This document shows, piece after piece, positions 35,201 through 47,235 of a stretch of 64,000 bases of DNA. Source of the stretch: Neckera pumila (taxonomy: Eukaryota; Streptophyta; Bryopsida; Hypnales; Neckeraceae); assembly GCA_963969595.1 (NCBI GenBank), contig OZ018410.1, positions 44,559,413 through 44,623,412 on the forward strand, written 5' to 3'. Both the position numbers and the translations under genes were made by a program. The stretch's first letter is position 1. Each line of letters opens with the position of its first letter. Below the pieces are notes generated by a model. That model was not told the origin of the DNA and ran no database searches. It saw only the letters and a list, made by a program, of their open reading frames with translations.

Positions 35201-38200
35201 GAAGAGCGACGGGCAGACCTTGTGCACTCCGCAGCAGTTGTATTGGACAGGAATAGCTTAGTGAAGTACGATCGGAAGAGTGGATATTTTCAGGTCACTG
35301 ATCTTGGACGCATCGCAAGTTATTACTACATCTCACATGGCTCTATGGCTACTTATAATGAGCACTTGAAGCCAACCATGGGAGACATCGAGATGTGTCG
35401 TCTTTTTTCGCTTTCCGAGGAGTTCAAATATGTTACTGTTCGTGAGGAGGAGAAGATGGAGCTTGCAAAACTTTTGGATAGGGTCCCTATTCCAGTGAAA
35501 GAGAGTCTGGAGGAGCCTAGTGCAAAAATCAATGTGTTGTTGCAAGCCTACATCTCGCAACTTAAGCTGGAGGGCTTGTCTCTGACATCAGATATGGTCT
35601 TCATCACACAGAGCGCCGGACGGCTGATGAGAGCCCTTTTTGAAATAGTACTCAAGCGTGGATGGGCTCAGCTGGCCGAAAAAGCTCTTACGCTGTGCAA
35701 AATGGTGAATAGACGAATGTGGAGCAGTCAAACACCGCTCCGCCAATTCAAGGGAATACCAAATGACATCCTCAGCAAAATCGAAAAGAAAGACCTGCCT
35801 TGGGAGCGCTACTATGATTTGTCCTCTCAAGAGATTGGAGAACTGATTCGATATCCCAAGATGGGTAAATCTATTCATCGTTACATCCATCAGTTTCCCA
35901 AACTGGAACTTGCAGCTCATGTGCAACCCATTACTCGCTCGATCCTCAAGGTGGATCTTACCATTACCCCTGATTTTCAGTGGGATGAAAAGTATCATGG
36001 TTACGTTGAATCTTTCTGGGTCATCGTGGAAGACAATGATGGGGAGAATATTTTGCACCATGAGTATTTTCTACTGAAGATGCAGTATATTGAGGAAGAT
36101 CACAATTTGAGCTTCACTGTTCCCATTTACGAGCCTTTGCCACCTCAGTATTTTGTGCGAGTTGTATCCGACCGGTGGTTGGGTTCAGAAACAGTTCTGC
36201 CTGTTTCTTTCCGGCACCTCATTTTACCCGAGAAGTACCCACCACCCACGGAACTTCTTGACTTGCAGCCGCTTCCTGTCTCTGCTCTGCGCAATCCTTC
36301 GTACGAGCGGTTATACAAGGAGTTTCGGCATTTCAACCCTATACAGACGCAGGTATAAAACCTCTTGAATTTTTTTGTGTTATTTCTTTTGGTGCATAAG
36401 GATTACACGGTCTTCTTAAGTGTGCCGGGTGAATCTTTTTCACGTACTTCGTACTTAATTACCAACTGGTCATATCTGCAAAGTATTGTTAGGGAAGTAG
36501 GTAGAGGATACTACTGGCGCCACTTCAAGCATTTTAACATATGTAGGATTGTGATTTTGGAGTGTGTATAGAGCTGTTGAGAGATCTTTCGGTACAAGAG
36601 CCACATCTGTAGAGATCAAATGTTCAGTACTTTCTATGGATTCCTTATGAAATTTCAATGTGCGTGGATGTAGACCTCTTTAAGTGAAAGTGTACATCTC
36701 CTTTCATTCGAAGATCATTGGCCATAAACATGTAGCCACATGTAGCCATCATGCTTACGCCACTTCTTAATGAGTCCAACCAAGTGTGTCTAGATGAGTT
36801 ACTGTTCGTAACAGGAATCAGCATAGGAGACAGGAGATAGCATCTACCTTAGCTTGTTAATGTGTTGGTCTGAACATTCAACCTTCTTCGACAATGACCG
36901 TTCTATTTAAAGGTGTTTAGCGTATTCCTGCAGTTGTGATTTATCTAATCTCTCTTTCTCAATTGCCGATCTGCAACTAACAAGGGCGGCTGTCTAATGC
37001 TTTGCAGGTGTTTCCTGTTCTTTACAACACAGACGACAATGTTCTCGTCGCCGCTCCGACTGGTAGTGGGAAGACTATCTGCGCAGAATTTGCCGTGCTG
37101 CGGATGCTACAGAAAGGAGAAACTGGTGGGCGGTGTGTTTACATCGCACCAGTAGAAGCACTTGCCAAAGAGCGGCTTCGTGATTGGGAGTCGAAGTTCG
37201 GCAAAGAGTTGGGCGTGAAGGTGGTGGAGCTTACTGGGGAGACAGCTACTGACATCAAGCTGTTGGAGAAAGGCCAGATAATTATAAGCACTCCGGAGAG
37301 GTGGGATGTTCTCTCTCGGCGATGGAAGCAGCGGAAACATGTGCAACAGGTGCGATAGGCTTTACTCTTTCTCTCGGTTGACTCACAGATGTGTCCTGCT
37401 CACCATTCTTAAGAACATCTCTTAAAAGAGTTTAACCTCTTCTGTATTTGAGACCCGTTCTAAGCTTAGAATTCTGATCGAACTGAACCACAAAAATGAA
37501 TTGTGGATTGGCATGTCTGCCCGGTGAATGCAGGTGAGTCTGTTTGTGGTTGATGAGTTGCATCTCATTGGTGGAGAAGGAGGACCTGTTCTTGAGGTGA
37601 TTGTTTCTCGCATGCGGTACATTGGCAGCCAAACGGAGAATCAGATTCGCGTTGTTGCTCTGTCAACGTCTCTAGCGAATGCGAAGGACCTTGGAGAGTG
37701 GATTGGTGCCAGCTCTCACGGCTTGTTCAACTTCCCTCCTGGTGTGCGACCAGTTCCTCTAGAAATTCATATTCAAGGCGTTGACATTGCGAATTTTGAA
37801 GCTCGTATGCAAGCAATGACAAAGCCGACTTACACGGCTATAGTTCAGCACGCCAAAAAGCAAGAACCTGCTCTAGTATTTGTACCTACCCGGAAGCACG
37901 CACGCTTGACAGCCTTGGATCTGGTCACTTACGCTACCGTGAGTGGGGGTGAGAATTCGCCTTTCTTGCATTGTACTCCAAAAGATCTTGCTCCATATTT
38001 GGCGGATATAAAGGATGAGGCTCTTAAACATGCACTGAGCCAAGGGATTGGTTATCTGCACGAGGGTTTGACTGCCAGCGAACAAAAGGCGGTAACAAAA
38101 TTGTTTATGGCGGAAGCAATACAGGTAAGAATTTATTCAAGTTAAATCTATTTTAGAGTTATTCATTTTGTTCTTTAGTATGTGTTACGAGATTAATGGT

Positions 38201-39858
38201 CAGTTTTGTGGCCCAATCATCTGCATTGATTTAGCACCTCTATTGCATAGTTTTGACGTTTCTTTTGAAGGGCTTGCATCTATCCCTGCTTGTGTTGATA
38301 CCGGTGTGTTAATCTAAAGTTGCTTGTTGGCTTTCAGGTTTGTGTCGCTACTAGTAGTATGTGCTGGGGTATGACTCTATCAGCCCACCTGGTGGTTGTA
38401 ATGGGAACACAGTTCTACGATGGGCGTGAAAATGCACATACGGACTACCCTATTACTGACCTTCTTCAAATGATGGGGCGAGCCAGTCGTCCTCAAGTTG
38501 ATACATCCGGCAAGTGTGTAATTCTTTGTCATGCTCCTCGCAAGGACTATTATAAGAAGTTTTTGTACGAACCCTTCCCGGTGGAGAGTCATTTGGATCA
38601 CTACCTACACGACCACTTGAATGCCGAAGTTGTCGTGCGCACGATCGAAAACAAGCAGGATGCTGTAGACTACTTGACATGGTCGTTTATGTACCGACGG
38701 CTCACCCAGAATCCGAACTATTACAACCTGCAAGGTGTAAGTCATCGCCATTTGTCAGACCATCTGTCCGAGCTTGTGGAAGCCACTCTGTCAGATTTGG
38801 AATCCAGCAAGTGCGTTGCAATAGAAGACGACATGGACTTGTCACCTTTAAATCTCGGAATGATTGCGGCCTATTACTACATCAGCTATACCACGATTGA
38901 GCTATTCAGCTCTTCATTGACTGCTAAGACCAAGTTGAAGGGCCTGTGTGAGATACTGTCATCAGCTTCGGAATATGCACGACTGCCGATGAGGCCTGGT
39001 GAAGATGAGCTGGTTCGAAAGCTGGTCATGCACCAACGTTTTTCAATGGACAAACCGAAATTCACTGACCCCCATGTGAAGGCTAATGCTCTGCTGCAAG
39101 CTCATTTTGCCAGGCACAGTGTGAGTGGGAACCTTGCGCTGGATCAGAGAGATGTATTGATTGATGCAAGTCGATTGATACAAGCCATGGTTGATGTGAT
39201 TTCAAGCTCCGGGTGGTTGCATCCTGCCTTGGCAGCAATGGAGCTTAGTCAGATGGTAACTCAAGGTTTGTGGGAGCGTGATTCATATCTCCTTCAGTTA
39301 CCCTACTTCACAAAAGATCTTGCAAAGAGATGTGCTGACAACCCAGGCAAACCCATTCAGACAGTTTTCGATTTAGTAGAGATGGAGGATGACGAGAGGA
39401 GGGAGCTTCTGCAGATGAGTGATGCCCAGTTGATGGACATTGCCAGGGTCTGCAACCGCTTCCCGAATATCGACCTTGCCCATGAGGTTCTAGACAGTGA
39501 TGACATTTCTGCAGGTGAAACTGTGACGCTTCAGGTTACTCTCGAGAGAGAAATGGAAGGGCGGCAAGAGCTAGGTCCTGTGGATGCTCCCAGGTTCCCT
39601 AAACCCAAAGAGGAAGGGTGGTGGCTAGTTGTGTGCGACCCCAAGAGCAACCAGTTGCTGGCTATCAAGCGAGTTTCATTGCAGCGAAGATCCAAAGTGA
39701 AACTTGATTTTACTGCACCAAATGACTTGGGGAAGAAGACCTACACACTGTTCTTTATGTGTGATGCTTATCTTGGCTGTGATCAGGAAAACGAATTCAC
39801 TATTGATGTCAAGGAGGCTGTCGATGCTGAGGACGATGGAAACACAATGGTGGAGTAG
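32267..39858 (+). CDS. BRR2: BRR2-type U5 snRNP RNA helicase
   Basis: Four exons, 32267-36352, 37008-37349, 37534-38124 and 38338-39858, join in phase 0 to give 2179 aa, close to plant BRR2A (about 2170). This ATP-driven helicase of the U5 snRNP/tri-snRNP unwinds U4/U6 to activate the spliceosome. The N-terminus ([20 protein letters not shown]) is near-invariant in the family. An acidic stretch lies at about 225-245. Cassette 1 has APTGAGKT (532-539), DEIH (644-647), SAT (681-683) and [12 protein letters not shown] (about 880), then a Sec63 unit. Cassette 2 has APTGSGKT (1378-1385), DELH (1483-1486), STS, and [12 protein letters not shown], then a second Sec63 unit. The start is ATG in CCGCCATGGCG. 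All three introns fall between a CAG glutamine codon and a GTN valine codon. No frameshift or lost catalytic motif is seen. Confidence 0.97.
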
Positions 39859-40145
39859 GAGGTTTAGTCCTAAGGAAGACGGAAGGGAATAACCTGGTGT
39901 TGAGGCTCTTTAAGATTTATATTATTGACCCGTCCTCGATTCAGTGAAAGCTTTGCAATCTTCCAGGCGACTAATTGACGAGACCATTCTTACCCCAGGT
40001 GACATAGTTCTAGCTTTAGCTCACTTAGTTTTGTTTTTCTGGGACTTAGTTTTCTTTAAAGAAGTAGCCCAGACGAGGGTAGATGTAGCTGGTTCTTCAT
40101 GTATCATCTTTGCTGTAATATAAATGATCTTTTGTAAATTCTTCT
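39859..40145 (+). terminator. 3' untranslated region and probable poly(A) region of BRR2
   Basis: After the TAG the sequence turns T-rich. At about 40115-40140 it has GTAATATAAATGATC and TTTTGTAAATTC, plausible plant near-upstream poly(A) elements. The exact cleavage site is not determinable. Confidence 0.4.
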
Positions 40146-40687
40146 GCGGAGATTTGATTTAGTTTTCGTGTTGCCTCTACATGCCTTCGATTGAGGAACG
40201 AGGAATGGCTTGGTGCTTTACATGGAAGGCTTTGGGAAGACTGTTGAATCAATATTGAAACAGTGATTATTGAGGTACTCGGAGGACCAGCTATTGAAGT
40301 GATCCTAGGAATTGCCAGTAGAGTATTGCGGCCCACAAACAAGACTTGATAAAGCATGAAGATTGATAGAAAGCTCTCCCATAACTGCTACTTCAAACTG
40401 CAGATTATGAAAACTTAAAATATAAGGTAGGTGTGAAGCACACTACAGTCACGTTCCGACATTCACCAGCAGGTCAAATCGCAGTTTCGGGAAGCATTCT
40501 TCCTCTTGTTAGCAACTCTGATGGGAAGGTTGAAGGATTACAAAGTTTGCACATTGTGTGGGTGGCATCCATCAAGTATTTAGAGCGACCCTTGAGAGTA
40601 TCCGAGGCACTAAGTTTCAGCCTTTGCTTGTAAAACTGCAAAACTGCAATGAAGAAAGCGAAACCCTAACAGGAGTGCGAAAGATTA
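40146..40687. other. Spacer downstream of BRR2, no gene seen
   Basis: Moderately GC-balanced spacer. An open frame at 40433-40633 begins only at a GTG and has no recognisable motif. Confidence 0.45.
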
Positions 40688-40958
40688 CACTAAAAATGAT
40701 ATTTAGTGTTGGCAACACTAATTACGAACCTTGACACTAAATATCGTAAGTAAGTAACACTAAATCTAATTTCTAACACTAAATATGCTCTATGGTAAAT
40801 CTGAAATCTGAAATGGTTTACATTTAGTGTTAGAACACGTTAAAAAAATGAACACGTTAAAAAAATGAACTAAATCCACTACAATTTAGATTTAGTGTTG
40901 TGGCTGGTAGGGGGGTAAAACACTAAATGTCATACTACACTAAATATCATTTTTAGTG
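40688..40958. mobile_element. TA-flanked MITE with palindromic termini and many TTTAGTGTT boxes
   Basis: A 271-bp element between TA at 40686-40687 and TA at 40959-40960. Both ends carry CACTAAAAATGATATTTAG, perfectly inverted over 22 bp, and each end is itself partly palindromic. The interior holds at least eight copies of ACACTAAAT or its complement, and a 17-bp tandem (AACACGTTAAAAAAATG, twice, about 40843-40876). A TA target suggests Tc1/mariner-type mobilisation. The CACTA-like start is noted, but the 3-bp flanks (TTA and TAC) do not match. Non-coding. Confidence 0.75.
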
Positions 40959-40960
40959 TA

Positions 40961-42976
40961 CTGGTTGGTTTTAAAAACAAGAAGGTGCAGTCACCCCTAA
41001 CCCCTACAAATTCTTGCACAGCCTCTTATAGAGCCTCGGATTGATTTTGGGTACACCGATTTTCAGCACTTTGAAATTCATAGTTATTTCATATGGTGTC
41101 TGTAAAATCCATTCCACAAGAATTTAGAATCCCCTTTTTGCGTACAAGACCCAGCAAAACCTTTGCACTTCAACTTTACATCTCAACCCTTATTTAGGTG
41201 GTGTTTCCTTGCTAAGTGTGTAGGAAGAAGCATTTAGATTAGTGGCTACAATAACTAAATACATTTAGAATGTCATTATTCAAATGTTCAATTTCTACCT
41301 TTTTTTAGTATCACTTTCATTGGGGTATGCAATGCACCACTCCATCAACAGAAAGTATATTGTATCTATAGATGCATAATATGAAAGCCCCCTTTCAAAG
41401 TTGTAAAAAGAAAATTTCTTTGTGTTGGTTTTGGAATGAACAATTCTTTAGGTGGGGTGTTTATGAATCATCCTTTTGGAACTTTGTTGATCCAAAACTT
41501 CATCTTGCACATGATGGTGTCTACTATCAACTGTAGTTAGATTCACCATGATTTAGGCATTAAAGGAATGTAGTGCCTTCAATTCTCATTCATAGCAAAC
41601 AATTCTTCACTTTATCCAAAGAATTTTGCGAAACCTTCAAAGCTTGGAACTAATATTGAAGCCAAAGACAAGTACAAAGTAGAAAGACAACAAAAACACA
41701 ATTTGCCAACTATATTGAAATACCCATGCATTTTAGAAAAAAATGTAATCCAAGTTTTATGGATGCTTATGGTTCTGTAACAAGCCAAAGTTACCAATGT
41801 AGTGATATGAGAATATTGTATGCACCTAGGAGGTCTACCTTTGCCTAGTCAAATCATTATTGAAAGTAGAAACTAGAGGTTTGGCATCCAATCTCAAATT
41901 AATATTAATTTTGGCTTTTTAAGAAAGTCAATTCATATTGATTTGAGCAATTCACTTTGACTATGTGGCTCTTACATAGCCTCACAAGTCATTGAATGAT
42001 AATAGTAAGGAGAGAAGACAAGTTGTTTATACAAGTAGGGTGGTAGGAGGTACAACAATCTATGTTGGATATATAAATTAGGATTTGTGAGAGCTCAATC
42101 TTTTGTGTCAAGTCAAACGTAGAAATTGTATTCAAATAGAATCTTAGACCTCATTTAGGCATAATGGAATAGCGTGTTAAAACATTTGAACTAAATAAAT
42201 GTGAAAATCAAACTAAAATATATCTCTTAACATCTATTTGTGATTTCAATCCTCCAATCAAAAGTTATAGACAAAGTTCAAAGAGGTAGTTTGAAAATGG
42301 TAGAGAAAATGTCCCTTCCAATCCCTCTTTGAACTTTGTCCACAACTTTTGATTGGTCTCTCTAAATCAAAAATGGATTTTTAGAGTTGAAAGTTAGTTT
42401 GATTTCCCACATTATCTTAGTTTGAAGTTTTAAGAAAATGATTCCACTATGCTTAAATGAGGTTTGAAATTTTGCTTTGAACACAATTACTATGTTTTTA
42501 CAATAAGCAGACAAGATCCTATTTTCAAATTATCCCACATTCTTTGAAGCAAGGCTTTTCTCTTGGACTAGTGTCCCCCCTATAGGACTCACAGCAGAGG
42601 TCAAATTTTGGAGGGATAAAGCTGCAAAGGTCATAAATCTGAGAGTACAAAAATTTTGCTAGAAAAAAAAACCATGCTATGAAGATTGATGAAGTACAAT
42701 GAAACTCACTATAAAAAAAACTTTTCCACCCACAATTCTTACTAAATGCCAATGAAAGACCTTCTTCATTTTGCTACAAATTTTCTTTGATGATAGATAG
42801 TAAAACAATGGATTGATATTTGACTCAAAAATATTAATATTTTGAACATTTGTTGACTTTAATTTCCCTTGGTGTCAACTCTTGTAGTCATTACTTTCCC
42901 AAAAAATAGACTTTATTTTTTTGTATTATTTTCCTTCAAGCTTGCTATGAGCCCATGGTAGAATGGCTTGAATGAA
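40961..42976. other. AT-rich spacer, no gene seen
   Basis: No exon, RNA gene or element with clear ends. An imperfect inverted repeat around 42250-42360 (CAATCAAAAGTTATAGACAAAG and CTTTGTCCACAACTTTTGATTG) may be an old fold-back. Confidence 0.45.
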
Positions 42977-43588
42977 TACTACCCAAAATGGATGTTGTTT
43001 TTGACACTTTTTTTCACTTTTTTTCCAATAAATCTTTTTACACGAAAGTGTCAGAAAACAAGATGTCATGATATTCATAATATTTCTAACTCTTTTTTCA
43101 CTAGAAAAGTGTCAAAATTGGTGTCAAATTTTTTTTTAATATTTCAATGTCAAAAAAGGTGTCAAAAATTTCTATTGTCAAAAAGAGTGTAAAAAAAGCA
43201 GTGCTTTAGTTTGAAAATTTATAACTAAGTCCACAAAGGTCTAATAAATACAAAATAACTTGATGTTCAAATTCCATTGATGGTGTATTAGTTGCCTAGG
43301 GCTATTTGAGCAGTTTGAATAGGGATAGAGAGCCTAGAAATTTTTGGCAAGTAGTTTAGGTAGCCTACTTGGACAAACCCCAAAAAATCAAAATTTTATA
43401 ATCGGTTGTTTTGCTAGGTTTTTCAACACTGTTTCCGTCACTTTTTTTGACACTTTTTTTGACAAGTTCAACACATTTTTCAACACAAAAGTATCAAGAA
43501 ATAAGATTTTTTTGCAATGTTTTTTGACACTTTAGTATCAAAAAAACCATCAAAAAAGTGTTAAAATCAATACACTTTTATAGTAGTG
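42977..43588. mobile_element. CACTA-like non-autonomous element
   Basis: A 612-bp element flanked by GAA on both sides (42974-42976 and 43589-43591). The right end, reverse-complemented, is CACTACTATAAAAGTG; the left end TACTACCCAAAATGG is a decayed version. Both subterminal regions are packed with TTTTTGACAC(T)n boxes in both orientations, as in CACTA elements. There is no transposase frame. Confidence 0.65.
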
Positions 43589-44582
43589 GAAGGCTATTTT
43601 GCTTGTTATATTGCAAAACATTTATAGTTTTCATTACTTCAAAGGAGCCAATTTCATTCTAGTCTCTGACTAGATGAAAAAAACTGCATGGTCTTTTCCA
43701 TAACATTAGAATTATGACCTCCATCTTTTATTGATTGAGATCCAACCATCCAACATTGAAGTTATGTCTAATATTTAGTTTGAAAGGAAAGACTCATTAT
43801 TCACCATGATTCAACATTGTAATATTCATAACGATGGGCCCATGCCCACTAAGTTCTAACCTCACTATCCAATATTCTGTTTGCTGCCATTTTCAAACTA
43901 GGTATGAGTGAATTTCTATATATTTTCTGGAGATGAAATCACATGTTTGCTAGAAGTTATAAACCTTTCAATTATTTTTGGAAAAATTTGAAATTACTTT
44001 GAGTTGTTTAAGAAAAAATTGAAGAAAATTCATATCAAATACAAAATACAAAATACATTCAAAAAAACTATTGATGTATAATACAATGTATAACACCATT
44101 ATATAAACCAAATTCATCTTGCCATTTTATAATTAAAAAACCAACCAACCAACCAAGCATAGATATATATCCAAAGTTCATATTGCTATAAAATATTGAA
44201 AATTTAAGATTTTTTCAAAATTTCCAATTGGAGTAGAGAGTGTAGTGGATAAGCTTCATTTCATTAGTTGGCCTCAAACTCAAAAATACCACTTTAATAG
44301 CTAAAATTCACATCAAGAGTAAATAGTAGGAAATGGCCCAAGTACACTACAACGATGGTCTGTGGATTAAGCATCTTCTTCTTTAGAAAAGTCAAAAAGA
44401 TTGTAATGAGGGACTTTGCAATAGTATTCATTAAAAATGTATTCAAGTATCATCTCAATAAACATATTGGATGAAAAATACTTTTTTCCCATCCTCCTAT
44501 CTATATTGAAGTCATCCCTCAAATACTTAGTGTCCTCAGTAGCAACATTATACTATATAGGGTTAATGAATTCAAGGTTAGA
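43589..44582. other. AT-rich spacer, no gene seen
   Basis: No supported gene. AAACCAACCAACCAACCAAG at about 44139 is a short (CCAA)n run. Confidence 0.45.
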
Positions 44583-44710
44583 AGCAGCCCTATTGCAATA
44601 CAGAGAAGCAACACTTTAAATGTTTTGCACCATTGATCTTCTAACATCTTCTAAGATCAATGGTGCAGAACATTTAAAGTGTTGCTTCTCCGTATTGCAG
44701 TGGGGCTGCT
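44583..44710. repeat. 58-bp near-perfect inverted repeat with 12-nt loop (small-RNA-like hairpin)
   Basis: The left arm 44583-44640 and right arm 44653-44710 pair almost completely. Mismatches are few, for example CCCTATTG against CAGTGGGG and TGTTTTG against CAGAACA. The loop is CTAACATCTTCT. Shared core: GAGAAGCAACACTTTAAATG and GCACCATTGATCTT. It could be a fold-back MITE, an inverted gene fragment, or a miRNA/siRNA precursor. No TSD is obvious. Confidence 0.85.
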
Positions 44711-44888
44711 CTAATGGATTTGTTACAATATAAGAGTCCAAATAATAGAATTCAATAGACCCCTAGAAATTCAATGGCTATCCCCTAAAAAGAGACGTCC
44801 CCCTCCTTCCACTAAATAAAATAAAACAAAAATCTAATTTGCCCAATACCACTAAAAAATCAAATCCAAACAATCTTTGATTTGGATA

Positions 44889-44890
<2 letters not shown>

Positions 44891-44934
<44 letters not shown>
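44891..44934. repeat. (TA)n microsatellite
   Basis: About 22 uninterrupted TA units, followed by ATACATATATATATACC, which leads into an R repeat. Confidence 0.95.
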
Positions 44935-44937
<3 letters not shown>

Positions 44938-44944
44938 CATATAT

Positions 44945-46250
44945 ATATACCTTAAGTTAGGTGTTTGTTTTGTTTTGTTTGCAAATATCTAAAAACTTGT
45001 GAGTCCCATGGTTGCATTTTTGGTATATTTAAAAAGCTCTCTATGAGAAAGGGTGCACAAACTTTGTTTTGTGGCGTTTAGACCTACAATGTGAAAGTTA
45101 TTGAATTACAAAGTTTTTATGAATTAAAAAATTGAATTAACCTCTAAAGTTCCATGATTATGTTCACCAAAAATGTTCAAAAATTTCCATTTTAAAACAG
45201 GTACCAAATTTTGAAATTTTTTTTTTTGATATATGTAACAATAGGATCTTGTATTGTGCTGACTTGAGAATATGTGGTAAGAATTTCCAAAATTTCCACC
45301 TTGTAAATTGCAAGATAAAAGGATTCAAATTCACTGAAATCTTTTTTGGGGCCCTACAAAAAATAGGGTAGCTGCACTTGACAAGCTCACTTTTCTATGA
45401 AAAAATGTCCAAAATGGTGGTGCTTCTTTGCATTCTTTTTCCTAGACAAGTTGGCCATATGCTTGAAAATTTTCAGATCATTTGGAATTGTACAACATAC
45501 AAGAAAAAAATGATAAGTTGATAGTAATAGAGAATGATTCAAAATACTATTTAATTGTTAAGATTTTATTAATGGAATTGAAAAATGCCAATCCCAATGG
45601 TTGCAATGTTGTAATAAACAATCTATTTCCTGTGATTTTATTTTTTTCAAAAATATTGAAAATTGATTAAAAGAAAGGAGTTTCAAGTTTATTTTTAGAG
45701 TAGAAAATCCATAATTGCCCGCAAACAAAAAACCCTCTTAACTTTTTACTCATTGATCAAAATGGAACGATTCATAGCTTTCCAAGTATATATAACTCTA
45801 GAAAAACAATATCGAATTTTTGTTTTTGAAAAAGTGATTTTTTCTGGTCTAACTTAACTGCCCATTTACATGCCCATTTACAAAAGAAGTAACATATTTA
45901 GGCCATAACTTTTGACTCATATTTTCAAATGTCATGAAATTTGGTGCATATGAAAAATATTCCTTATCTCCACCTTCTATTAAAATTTGGGTAAAAAATA
46001 CGCAAATCTCCAGTCACATGTACTTGCCCAAAATTGCTATATAGCCAAAAAAATGCATGTTGGTCTTTTAAGGGTTAAATTAGATTTTATTTTGAAAAAC
46101 CCATAACTTTTACATTACATGTCCAAGCCACAAAATAATGCCTTGCACTTGTTCATGCATAAAAGATATTAAATTAAAAAAGTTTATATATTAAAAAATA
46201 AGAAAATGATTTTTACTTTTATTTTGGTTGTGGCAACGACACAAGGCACA
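44945..46250 (+). repeat. R repeat split by a Q3 element
   Basis: The R unit starts ATACCTTAAGTTAGGTG, runs to TGAATTAAAAAATTGAATTAA (45140), and resumes after the Q3 element at 46075 with TTAAATTAGATTTTATTTTG, continuing to GGCAACGACACAAGGCAC. It shows that Q3 moved after this R copy was in place. Confidence 0.75.
45141..46074 (+). mobile_element. Q3-family TTAA element, copy 2 (inside an R repeat)
   Basis: A 934-bp element between TTAA at 45137-45140 and TTAA at 46075-46078. The left end is CCTCTAAAGTTCCATGA and the right end GTTGGTCTTTTAAGGG. Removing it together with one TTAA restores the sequence of other R copies (TTAA at 49961-49964 and 17551-17554). Non-coding; the small open frame 45482-45670 is not conserved as a protein. 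Confidence 0.85.
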
Positions 46251-46429
46251 TTATTAATATATGGAATTTGAATGTGTCATACAAAACATGGATATTGCAC
46301 AGCATATGGATATAGACATGAAATATTGGATAGGATTGTTAATCTCATATTGATTGTATTCTAGCATGCTCAAAAAAAATAAAAATACAATTAGGAATTA
46401 ATGAAAATACAAACATAGGGGGTTATTAA

Positions 46430-47231
46430 TCTTTGAATGCCTAAGCCTTTTTAAGAGTGTTTTTCCTATGAAAAAAGAGCATGAACTTATAGTTGTCTCC
46501 AATGAAGCAAATTGTTTGTTTTTCAAAATCTAACCGTGTAGATGTTTAAAGAGCTTGCTTATTAGTATGCACACCAATTTTTAGTGTGAAATTGCATATG
46601 AGTTGTGAAATTATAACAAGAGGAGTTGTATATTTTTTATTTTTAGTATGTTGCTTGTCCCTACAATGGTTGAGAAATTTGCATACAAAAGTTTTTTTGG
46701 GATTGGAGGTGAGATGAACAACTATAAATCATGTTAGCACACTAAAATATACTTTCAAAAACTTAATTTCACTTGAAAAGCTGTTAGACTCATTATACAA
46801 TCCACCTTGCAACTATTGAAATGCAAAGTAAAAATCGCAAATAACTCCAAATTAACACTTGTATGTCTAAATTTTCAATGGTGAAAATCATGAAAAAATT
46901 TTATACTTTCCATTGGGACCATTTTCAAAGCAAACAAATAAGTACAATTTTATGGATCTCAATTCAAGTGAAATTGACAAGCTTTGTTTAAAGCCGGGAA
47001 ATCAAGTAAAATTTGTAAACTTTATTCTTCTACAATGAGACTTACATACCTTTGAGGACCTCTCAAAAATCAAATGTATATCTTTTTTAGTGAAAAATAA
47101 AAGTTTTTAATAGATAACTTTCAAAACTGTTTGTAAATTTTTTTGAAACGGTCAAAGGAATTTAATTGCCCACACCAGAACAAGCCTGAAATTTCAAAGC
47201 GACCAAATATGGTCGCTCAGGCATTTAGGGA
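46430..47231 (+). mobile_element. P-family TTAA element, copy 2
   Basis: An 802-bp element between TTAA at 46426-46429 and TTAA at 47232-47235. The left end is TCTTTGAATGCCTAAGCC (decayed) and the right end GGTCGCTCAGGCATTTAGGGA. Internal sequence matches 18-830 in reverse. Confidence 0.75.
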
Positions 47232-47235
47232 TTAA

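Noticed and set aside
40433..40633. 66-codon plus-strand frame
   Set aside because: No ATG at its start, no recognisable domain, and no conserved context.
40688..40958. CACTA classification for the palindromic MITE
   Set aside because: The ends begin CACTAA, but the 3-bp flanks (TTA, TAC) do not match, while TA is present on both sides; a TA target fits better.
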